Source: LMUY01 sp965199555
GTDB taxonomy: Bacteria; Pseudomonadota; Alphaproteobacteria; Acetobacterales; Acetobacteraceae
NCBI GenBank assembly: GCA_965199555.1
Contig: CBDASJ010000009.1
Span: 124,001 to 188,000 of the forward strand
DNA length: 64,000 bases
Reading direction: 5' to 3'
Shown: positions 1 to 7,492 of the stretch, piece by piece
How positions within the stretch are numbered: position 1 is the stretch's first letter
Layout of the letters: each line of letters begins with the position of its first letter
Translations under genes and position numbers: made by a program
Notes under the pieces: generated by a model
Database searches by the model: none
What the model was told of the DNA's origin: nothing
The model's input: the letters and a program-made list of their open reading frames with translations, nothing else

Positions 1-70
1 CCCGGCCCGCATCACGCCACGCTGGCACACGCCCATGCCCATGGCAGCGCCGTGCAATGGCTGGGCGCCG

Positions 71-1003
71 CTACGAACCGGACGACCGTCCTGCCATAAG
101 CGCCGCCATGGCGAGGATGCGGTTGGCCTGCTTCAAATGCGGCATGTCCAGCATCTTGCCGTCGATCCCGATCACCCCCACGCCAGGCGAGGCGGCAAAG
201 GCGTCCACCACCTTCTGCGCGAAGGCGATTTCCGCCGCGTCCGGGCTGTAGGCCGCGTTGATCGCCGCCACCTGGTCCGGGTGGATCGCCAGCCGCCCGG
301 TGAAGCCGAGCTGGCGCGAGCGCTTCGAGTCCTCCGCCAACCCGGCCGGGTCGCGGAAATTCACGAACAAGGTGTCGATCGGCTGCACCTCCGCCGCGAC
401 CGCGCCGGTGAGGCACAAGGAGCGGGCAAGCTCGAAGGTGAAGGCGTAGCCGCCGGTGGGCGCCTGGTTGGTGCTGGCACCCAGCGCGGCGGCCAGGTCC
501 TCCGCGCCCCAGGTGATGCCGGACAAGCGCGCGCTGCTTCCGGCGTAGCTGCCCAGCGCGAACACGGCCCGCGCGGTTTCGGTGGCGACGGGGATGATCC
601 GGATGCCGCCCGGCACCAGGCCTTCCCGCACCTCCAGCGCGGTCAGGTAGTGCCCCAGCAACACCACATCCGCCGCCGAGTCCGGCTTTGGCAGCACGAT
701 GCCGTCCGGCGCGCCGCCGACGATCGCGGCCAGGTCGGGCAAGGCCTTGTCCGTTCCCAACGGGTTGACCCGCACCCATAGCTGCTGCCGCGTCCGGTCC
801 GGCCGGGCATCGAGGTAGCTCCGCACCAGGTCGCGGGCGATTGCCGTGCGATCGGGTGCCACCGAATCCTCCAGGTCGAGGATCAGCGCGTCCGCCCCGG
901 AGGCTTCGCCCTTGCCGAGCTTGCGTTCGCTGTCCCCTGGCACGAACAACAGGGAGCGCAGGATCATGGGACTGGTCCCGATTGCCCGCGCCTGATCCTG
1001 CAT
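71..1003 (-). CDS. CoA ester lyase, HpcH/HpaI (CitE-like) family
   Basis: Likely cleaves or forms beta-hydroxyacyl-CoA or citramalyl/malyl-CoA type esters as a TIM-barrel, Mg-dependent lyase in the cytoplasm. The family opening LRSLLFVPGDSERKL is followed by GADALILDLEDSV, whose acidic residues bind metal, then VRVNPLGT and a GAEDLAA segment near the middle, all in the order usual for CitE-like proteins. The chosen ATG at 1003 has an AGGGGG ribosome site six bases upstream; the family core begins at a second ATG at 967, which is the alternative start. The substrate cannot be told from sequence because malyl-, citramalyl- and citryl-CoA lyases share these motifs. It lies 73 bases downstream of the next minus-strand gene. 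Family assignment is firm, substrate unknown. Confidence 0.85.
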   Translation of the reverse strand: MQDQARAIGTSPMILRSLLFVPGDSERKLGKGEASGADALILDLEDSVAPDRTAIARDLVRSYLDARPDRTRQQLWVRVNPLGTDKALPDLAAIVGGAPDGIVLPKPDSAADVVLLGHYLTALEVREGLVPGGIRIIPVATETARAVFALGSYAGSSARLSGITWGAEDLAAALGASTNQAPTGGYAFTFELARSLCLTGAVAAEVQPIDTLFVNFRDPAGLAEDSKRSRQLGFTGRLAIHPDQVAAINAAYSPDAAEIAFAQKVVDAFAASPGVGVIGIDGKMLDMPHLKQANRILAMAALMAGRSSGS

Positions 1004-1076
1004 CCCATACCCCCTGCTTCTTCCGCCAGGCGGAAACCCTGCGGGCGCCGGGCGCGGCTGGCAAGTCACGCGGCGG

Positions 1077-2132
1077 CTACGGCGGGAACATCGCCCGCGT
1101 GTTCGGGTAGCCGCGCAGGCGGTCCAACCAGAAATCCGGCCGGTCGCCGCCCGGCGACAGCGGCGGCACCATCTGCGTCCATTCCCGGCAATCGACCATC
1201 ACCCAGCGCGTTGCGGTCGATGGCGGCCCGAGCTGGGGCTCGCACCGCTCGTTGGCCACCATGGCGGCGGCCTGCTGCCGGTCCGCGATCCGGTCCTGCC
1301 GGGACAGGTTCTGCCAGCGCTCCCACCGCGTGTAGCCGAGCTCGCGGGTAAAGTACATGCGTTCCAGATTGGCCGCGGCATCCACGCTGTGGCCGCCGAA
1401 ATGGTCCGTCACCAGGGTGGTGAGCGTGGTGTGCCCGACCCGGCCCGCAACCTTGTCGCGGAAGGTGACGGGCTGCACGGACCAGCGGGTGAAGGCGTAG
1501 CCCAGGTGGTCCGGGCAGGCGCCGGGCCGCCGTGTGATGCGCGCGACGGTTTGCCCGGTCGGCTGGCTGGCGAAGCTGCGGTCGACCACCACCCAGGCGT
1601 CCAGCGGCGTGCAGCGCGGCCCGATAAAGAATTGCAGCCCGGCGCCGCCATCCTCCGTAAGGCCGATGGACGCGGCCTCGGGCGTGAAGAACACGACCTG
1701 ACCGCCATCGCCGGGGTCGAAGCGGCCGAAGCCGCGTGGCGCGTCGCCGAAATCGGTGGCCTGCACCACCGCCAGCCCCAGCGCGGTGCGCACCGGCACG
1801 GAGTCGCTTTGCTGGTAGCCGTCGGGATGGGTGCCGCGGTCAATCAAATCGGCCCAGTCCCGACGGCGGTAAGGCAGCGCCTCGCCGATGCCGAGCTTGC
1901 GTTGGCGATTGCACCGCGCCGGACCGTCCAGCGGGCTGACCCCGAACAGCGGATGATCGCCGGCATCGACGCAAACGCTTTCGACCAGGAACGCCCACGC
2001 CGCGTCCCAACCCGGCGGCGGCGCGTCCGCGGCCCGCGCAGCGGCAGGCGACGCCAGCAGCGCCGCGACCAGGGCGCAGCGCCGCCAGGCTCGCCCCGCG
2101 ATACCCAGGCCCGATCGGTCGCGCGTCCCCAT
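1077..2132 (-). CDS. Secreted protein of unknown function
   Basis: I do not recognise this family. The predicted product (about 351 residues) begins with a basic segment and a hydrophobic stretch, CALVAALLASPAAARA, that looks like a Sec signal peptide cleaved after an AxA motif, so a periplasmic or secreted location is likely. The mature part is rich in Trp, Arg and Cys (CVDAGDHP, GPRCTPLD, CPDHLGYAF, CREWTQ), suggesting disulfides. The ATG at 2132 is chosen because it places the signal peptide at the N-terminus, although GGAGGG sits directly against it; an open frame continues upstream to 2255 without a signal-like start. It is divergent from ligD with about 110 bases between them. Confidence 0.6.
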   Translation of the reverse strand: MGTRDRSGLGIAGRAWRRCALVAALLASPAAARAADAPPPGWDAAWAFLVESVCVDAGDHPLFGVSPLDGPARCNRQRKLGIGEALPYRRRDWADLIDRGTHPDGYQQSDSVPVRTALGLAVVQATDFGDAPRGFGRFDPGDGGQVVFFTPEAASIGLTEDGGAGLQFFIGPRCTPLDAWVVVDRSFASQPTGQTVARITRRPGACPDHLGYAFTRWSVQPVTFRDKVAGRVGHTTLTTLVTDHFGGHSVDAAANLERMYFTRELGYTRWERWQNLSRQDRIADRQQAAAMVANERCEPQLGPPSTATRWVMVDCREWTQMVPPLSPGGDRPDFWLDRLRGYPNTRAMFPP

Positions 2133-2244
2133 CCCTCCAGCGTCTCCGCATCCGCCCGGCAAATGCCGGAACTTTCCCCCGCAAGGGTAGGTTGTTGGCC
2201 GGGGCGAACGACCCCGTGGCCGGCGCGGCCGGGCGGAGATGACG

Positions 2245-4872
2245 ATGGCGGACAAGCTCTCACTCTACCAGTCCAAGCGGGACTTCACGCAAACCGCCGA
2301 GCCGCGGGGGGCGGCGGGCGTGCAAGCCTCCGACCGCCTCCGCTTCGTGGTGCAGAAGCACGACGCCACCCGGCTGCACTACGATCTGCGGCTGGAACTG
2401 GACGGCGTGTTCAAGTCCTGGGCGATCACCCGCGGCCCGTCGCTGGACCCGCACGACAAGCGCCTGGCGGTCGAGGTGGAGGACCACCCGCTGGATTACG
2501 GCGATTTCGAGGGCACGATCCCGAAGGGCCAGTACGGCGGCGGCACCGTGCAGCTATGGGACCGTGGCACCTGGGCGCCGGAAGGCATGACGGCGGAGGC
2601 CGGGCTGGCATCGGGCGACCTGAAGTTCACCCTGGACGGCGAGCACCTGCACGGCAGTTGGGTGCTGGTGCGGATGAAGGGCTGGTCCGGCAAGCGGGTG
2701 AACTGGCTGCTGATCAAGCATCGGGACGCGCACGCGCATGAAGGCGACGCCGACGCGCTGCTGGCCGATGACCGCTCCGTCGCGTCCGGCCGCCCGATGG
2801 CGGAGATCGCCGCCGGCACCGGGCGTGCGCCGACCCCGTTCATGGCCAACACGGCGGCGGCCGTGGCGAAGGACGCCGTTTGGGATTCCTCAAAGGGCCT
2901 CGCCCCCGGCCTGCGCGCGGCAGGCAAGACGACCCGCAAGGCGCCGGCCCGGGCCAAGCCCGCGCCCGCTGCCATGCCGGACTTCATCGAGCCGCAGCTC
3001 TGTTATTCGGTGGAGCGGCCGCCGTCCGGCGCAGGCTGGCTGCACGAGATCAAGTTCGACGGCTACCGCGTGCAGTTGCGCGTCGCGGGCGGCAAGGCCG
3101 TGGTGCGGACGCGCAAGGGCCTGGATTGGACCGGCCGGTTCGGCGCCGCGATCGCCGGGGCCGCCGCCTGCCTGCCTGACTGCATCGTCGATGGCGAGGT
3201 AGTGGCGTTGGACGATGCCGGAGCGCCGGACTTCGCCGCGTTGCAGGCCGCGCTAGCGGAAGGGGATACCGACCAGCTCGTGCTGTTCGTGTTCGACCTG
3301 CTGCACGCCGGCGGGCAGGACATCCGGCCGCTGCCGCTGCGGGAGCGCAAGGCCCGCTTGCAGGCCATGGTGGCGGCCGTGCCGAAGAAAGCCGCGCCGC
3401 TGCTGCGCTACGTCGACCATTTCGAAACCGGCGGCGACGCCATCCTGCACTCGGCCTGCCGCCTGTCCTTGGAAGGCATCATCTCCAAGCAGGATGCCGC
3501 GCCCTACCGTTCGGGCCGCAGCGAAAGCTGGACCAAGGCGAAGTGCCGCTCCGGCCACGAGATGGTCATCGGCGCGTGGACCGACACGGCCGGCAAGCTG
3601 CGCTCGCTGATGGTGGGGGTGAACCGCGGCAACCATTTCATCCATGTCGGCCGGGTCGGCACCGGCTTCGGCGCCGCGGTGGCGGCGCGCCTGATGCCGA
3701 AGCTCAAGGAGGCGGCGGCGGCCAAGAGCCCATTCACCGGCCCGGGTGCCCCGCGGGGCGCCGCCAACATCCACTGGCTGCGCCCCGAACTGGTGGCGGA
3801 GGTGCAGTTCGCCGGCTGGACCGCGGACGGCCAGGTGCGCCAGGCCTCGTTCAAGGGATTGCGCGAGGACAAGCCCGCCGCCGAGGTCGTGGCGGAAACA
3901 CCCGCTCCTGCGGCGGCAACCGAAACGCCGGCGCCGACGGTGAAGCGCGCGCCCAGCCGAGCCGGGCGTGCAACGGTGATGGGCGTGTCGATCTCCCATC
4001 CGGACAAGGCGCTGTGGCCGCAGGCCGGGCAGGATGGCCAGCCCGTCACCAAGCTCGACCTGGCGGCGTATTACGAGGCGGTGGGGCCGTGGCTGCTGCG
4101 CCACCTGAAGGGCCGCCCGTGCTCCATCATTCGGGCGCCCGACGGCATCGATGGCGAAACATTCTTCCAGCGCCACGCCATGCCCGGCTCGTCCAACCTG
4201 GTGGAACTGGTCAAGGTGACGGGCGACCATAAGCCCTATCTGGAGATCGACCGCGTGGAGGGCCTGGCCGCCGTCGCCCAAACCGCGGCGCTGGAACTGC
4301 ACCCATGGAACTGCCAGCCGTTCCATCCGGACGTGCCCGGCCGCCTGGTGTTCGACCTCGATCCCGGGCCGGAGGTTGAGTTCTCCGCCGTGATCGGCGC
4401 CGCCAAGGAGGTGCGCGACCGCCTGGATGCGCTCGGCCTGGTGAGCTTCTGCAAGACGACGGGCGGCAAGGGCCTGCACGTCGTGACACCGCTGGAAAGC
4501 GTGGAGAACGGCCCGGACTGGGCGAAGACCAAGCTGTTTGCACAGGCGGTGTGCCGCGCCATGGCAGACGCGGCGCCCGACCGCTACGTCATCAACATGG
4601 CAAAGAAGCTGCGCACCGGGCGGATCTTCCTGGACTATCTGCGCAACGACCGCCTGGCCACCGCAGTGGCGCCGTTCTCCCCCCGGGCACGGCCGGGCGC
4701 CACCGTGTCGATGCCGCTCACCTGGGGGCAGGTAAAGGCCGGGCTGGACCCACAGACTTACACGATGCGCAGCGTGCCCGGCCTGCTGAAGAAGACCAAG
4801 GCGTGGGCGGAGTATTGCGACTCCGAACGCCCCCTGGCCGCGGCGATCGAGCGGCTCGGCCCGCAGCGCTAG
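2245..4872 (+). CDS. ligD: DNA ligase D (PE-LIG-POL)
   Basis: Multifunctional repair enzyme for non-homologous end joining: it trims 3' ends, fills in with a primase-like polymerase and seals with ATP. Domain order is 3'-phosphoesterase (about residues 15-190, with HDATRLHYDLRLE from H39), ATP-dependent ligase (about 230-530, nucleotidyl lysine K270 in EIKFDGYR) and LigD polymerase (about 580-870, metal-binding FDLDPG at D704 and D706). At 875 residues it matches the Pseudomonas-type arrangement. The second ATG (2245) is preferred because GGAG lies six bases before it; ATG at 2239 is the alternative. A Pro/Ala linker separates ligase and polymerase. No Ku gene, its usual partner, is in this window. 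Confidence 0.95.
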   Translation: MADKLSLYQSKRDFTQTAEPRGAAGVQASDRLRFVVQKHDATRLHYDLRLELDGVFKSWAITRGPSLDPHDKRLAVEVEDHPLDYGDFEGTIPKGQYGGGTVQLWDRGTWAPEGMTAEAGLASGDLKFTLDGEHLHGSWVLVRMKGWSGKRVNWLLIKHRDAHAHEGDADALLADDRSVASGRPMAEIAAGTGRAPTPFMANTAAAVAKDAVWDSSKGLAPGLRAAGKTTRKAPARAKPAPAAMPDFIEPQLCYSVERPPSGAGWLHEIKFDGYRVQLRVAGGKAVVRTRKGLDWTGRFGAAIAGAAACLPDCIVDGEVVALDDAGAPDFAALQAALAEGDTDQLVLFVFDLLHAGGQDIRPLPLRERKARLQAMVAAVPKKAAPLLRYVDHFETGGDAILHSACRLSLEGIISKQDAAPYRSGRSESWTKAKCRSGHEMVIGAWTDTAGKLRSLMVGVNRGNHFIHVGRVGTGFGAAVAARLMPKLKEAAAAKSPFTGPGAPRGAANIHWLRPELVAEVQFAGWTADGQVRQASFKGLREDKPAAEVVAETPAPAAATETPAPTVKRAPSRAGRATVMGVSISHPDKALWPQAGQDGQPVTKLDLAAYYEAVGPWLLRHLKGRPCSIIRAPDGIDGETFFQRHAMPGSSNLVELVKVTGDHKPYLEIDRVEGLAAVAQTAALELHPWNCQPFHPDVPGRLVFDLDPGPEVEFSAVIGAAKEVRDRLDALGLVSFCKTTGGKGLHVVTPLESVENGPDWAKTKLFAQAVCRAMADAAPDRYVINMAKKLRTGRIFLDYLRNDRLATAVAPFSPRARPGATVSMPLTWGQVKAGLDPQTYTMRSVPGLLKKTKAWAEYCDSERPLAAAIERLGPQR

Positions 4873-4876
4873 AAAC

Positions 4877-4895
4877 GGGGCGCGTCAGGCGCCCC
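4877..4895. terminator. Hairpin between convergent genes
   Basis: GGGGCGC, five-base loop, GCGCCCC forms a perfect 7-bp GC stem in the 24-base gap between the ends of ligD and the convergent membrane protein. Position and symmetry suggest a shared bidirectional terminator, though the U-tract is weak (CCTTACT). Confidence 0.55.
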
Positions 4896-4896
4896 C

Positions 4897-5199
4897 TTAC
4901 TGCCGTGCCTGTGCCGTGCGGCGGATGCGCTTGAAGCCCCGGGTCAACGCCCAGGCCACCAGCGCGATTACCATGGCGCTGGTGGCGAACAGCAGCGCGT
5001 CGAGCCACACCACCCGCGGCTCGGCGTCGGAGGTCGCCCGGCTGAGCAGGATGTTGGCGACCGGGCTGAGGATGCCCGCCACCGGCACGGCGATCCACCA
5101 GCGCCGGATGAAGATGCCGGCGAGCAGGCCGAAGAACCAGGACGGCGGAAAGCCAATCGCTTCCGGCATCTGCCGCATGAAATCTATCAGCGCGTCCAT
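4897..5199 (-). CDS. Small membrane protein, unknown function
   Basis: A 100-residue protein with two to three likely membrane segments: SWFFGLLAGIFIRRWWIAV, VAGILSPVANILL and LDALLFATSAMVIALVAWAL, ending in a basic tail (RGFKRIRRTAQ). I recognise no named family. Start ATG at 5199 is the first in frame. It is convergent with ligD and shares the hairpin in the gap. An integral inner-membrane location is the only functional statement supported. Confidence 0.6.
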   Translation of the reverse strand: MDALIDFMRQMPEAIGFPPSWFFGLLAGIFIRRWWIAVPVAGILSPVANILLSRATSDAEPRVVWLDALLFATSAMVIALVAWALTRGFKRIRRTAQARQ

Positions 5200-5322
5200 G
5201 GCCAGGCCTTGACGGTTACAATCCCGATCTTGGTCGCTTCGCCGTCCGCTTCCATTAATAGTTTACCCCATTTTCGCAGTTAGGCTGACGGGAGAACGGG
5301 AAGTAGGCCCCCCCTGTTACTT

Positions 5323-6998
5323 ATGTCCCGTCTTCGATTGCGCACGAAAGCGCTGATCGCACCCGTGCTGTTCGCGTTGGTTGCCGCCTTCATGATCGGT
5401 TCGGCCGTGCAGCAGTACCGCGACAGTCTAGAGTTGGAGCGCGTGCGCCAGATCAGGGCAGTGATGCAGTGGGCCATCGCCGTGCTGACCGATTTGGCCA
5501 GTGCCGAGCAGAGCGGGCGGGTCAGCCGGGAGGAAGCGCAGGCAAGGGGCCGCGCCGCGCTCGCGCAAGTACGCTTCAACGAAGCCGACTACATGATCGC
5601 CATCGATGGGGACGGCGTCTACCAGGTCCATCCCAATCCGGCATGGGCGCACGTGGCGCACAATGACTTGCCCGAGCTGCCGCACACCATGACCGAGCGG
5701 ACCCTGCACGACCTGAAGACCAGCCCCGAAGCGGTCTACCGGGTCACGATCGCTCGCGTGACCGGTGGGGCAGAGCGGTCGAAGATCAACTACGCCGTCA
5801 TGTTCGAGCCCTGGCATTGGGCCATCGGGACCGGAATATACATCGACGACATCGACACCGCCGTGTGGCAGTACGCCATGCATCTGGGCGTCGTGTCGCT
5901 GGCCGCGACCGCGTTCACCTGCCTGGTCAGCTGCCTTGTGCTGCTGGAGTTCGACAAGGGCCTGAGCGGCGTGCTGGACGCGATGGCGCAGATGCAGGCC
6001 GGCCAGCTGGATCGCTCCGTCCCGGGTGAGCGGCGGCGGGACGAGGCCGGGCGGGTGTCGCGCGCATTGGACCGGTTCCGGATCAGCTTGCGGGAAGCCA
6101 ACCAGTTACGCGCGGGCCACGTGGCAACCATGGCGGCGGCAGCGGTCGAGCAGCGGCGCATCATGGCGCAGACCGCGGACGCATTCGAAGAAAGATCCGC
6201 ATCGTCGCCTCCACCGTGTGCGACGCGGCAGCGCATCTGGAAGCCACGGCGCGCCGCCTGCAGACTGCGACCGGTGCGGCGATCGACAATGCGAGGGAAG
6301 CCAGCGTGGTCGCCGATGCGGCGAACGAGAACGTCCATTCGGCAGCCCAAGGCGTCGAGCAGATGTCGAACTCCATCGAAGACGTCACCTTGCGGGTGGC
6401 GGACGCGGCGACCACCACGCAGGACGCGGTGCTGCAGGTCGAGTGTTCCGGCCGCATCGTGCGCAACCTGGCGCAGACCGCGGGACGGATCGAGGAGATC
6501 GTGGCACTGATCCAGACCATTGCGGGGCAAACCAACCTGCTCGCCCTGAACGCCACCATCGAGGCCGCGCGGGCCGGCGCGGCCGGGCAGACCTTCGCCG
6601 TGGTGGCGGGGGAGGTGAAAGCGCTGGTGCTGCAAACCGCGCGCGCGACGCAAAGCGTGCAGGGGCATATCCACGCCGTGCAGGCCGACACCACCGCGGC
6701 CGTGTCGGCCTTCAGCGACATCGAGCATTCGATCCAAAAGCTCAGCGGCGTCGCCCGCCAGATCGATGAAGCGATGGGCCAGCAGACCGACTCCGCGCGG
6801 CAGATCGCCTCCAACGTGCAGCACGTCTCCGACTCCTCCGCCAACGTGTCCGGACGGCTGACCGCGGCCTCCGCCGGCGTCGGGGAAGCGGCGCAATGCG
6901 CGGACGATCTGCTGCGATCGGCGATGCAGTTGACGGCGGTGTCGAACGTGCTGGGGGTCGAGATGGACCAGTTCCTGGCCGGGCTGCGGGCCGCCTGA
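5323..6998 (+). pseudogene. Methyl-accepting chemotaxis protein, frameshifted
   Basis: A chemoreceptor that would sense a ligand outside the cell and control CheA. Reading from ATG 5323 gives a transmembrane segment (LIAPVLFALVAAFMIGSA), a single-Cache type sensor with YMIAIDGDGVYQVHPNP, a second membrane segment (VVSLAATAFTCLVSCLVLL) and a HAMP region. The cytoplasmic signalling domain, including the invariant hairpin GQTNLLALNATIEAARAG, is in another frame. The switch falls at 6190-6195 (GAAGAAAGATC): one extra A would join FEE to KIRIVASTVCD without loss. Read strictly, the first frame ends at 6510 without a signalling domain. Either the gene is broken or a base is missing from the sequence. 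No che genes are nearby. Confidence 0.85.
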
Positions 6999-7027
6999 CG
7001 CCGAGGACGCGGCGTTCCGCGGCTGGA

Positions 7028-7492
7028 TCAGCCGAGCGCTTCCGCCGCCTTCATCACCTCCGCCGCATGGCCCGGCACCTTCACCTTGCGCCAGATGCGC
7101 GCGACCTTGCCCGCCTTGTCGATCAGGAAGGTGGAGCGGTCGATGCCCATGTAGGTCCTGCCATACATCGACTTCTCACCCCACGAGCCGAAGGCCTCCG
7201 CCACGCCGGACGTATCGGACGCCAGCGGGAAGCTGAGGGAGAACTTCTCCGCGAACTTCTCGATCGGCTTCATCGCGTCCTTGGACACGCCGATCACCTC
7301 GATGCCGATCTTGCCCAGCGCCGGCAACGCCTCCTGGAACGCGCAGGCCTGCTTGGTGCAGCCCGGCGTGTCCGCCTTCGGGTAGAAATACAGCACGAAC
7401 GGGCGGCCCTTCATCGCCGCGAGGCTCACGGTGCGGCCGCCCGTCGCCGCCATGGTGAAGTCCGGGGCATCCTCGCCTTCCGCCACGCTCAT
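7028..7492 (-). CDS. bcp: Thioredoxin-dependent thiol peroxidase, Bcp/PrxQ family
   Basis: Reduces hydrogen peroxide and organic hydroperoxides with thioredoxin as reductant, in the cytoplasm. The 154-residue length is typical. The peroxidatic Cys45 lies in the YPKADTPGCT motif and a resolving Cys50 follows five residues later, the atypical 2-Cys (PrxQ) pattern. GRTYMGIDRSTFLID toward the C-terminus is the usual family segment. Its ATG overlaps the stop of glnE by four bases (ATGA), so the two are probably translationally coupled. Confidence 0.95.
   Translation of the reverse strand: MSVAEGEDAPDFTMAATGGRTVSLAAMKGRPFVLYFYPKADTPGCTKQACAFQEALPALGKIGIEVIGVSKDAMKPIEKFAEKFSLSFPLASDTSGVAEAFGSWGEKSMYGRTYMGIDRSTFLIDKAGKVARIWRKVKVPGHAAEVMKAAEALG

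Noticed and set aside
3253..4479. Minus-strand frame opposite ligD
   Set aside because: No family, antisense to conserved LigD motifs.
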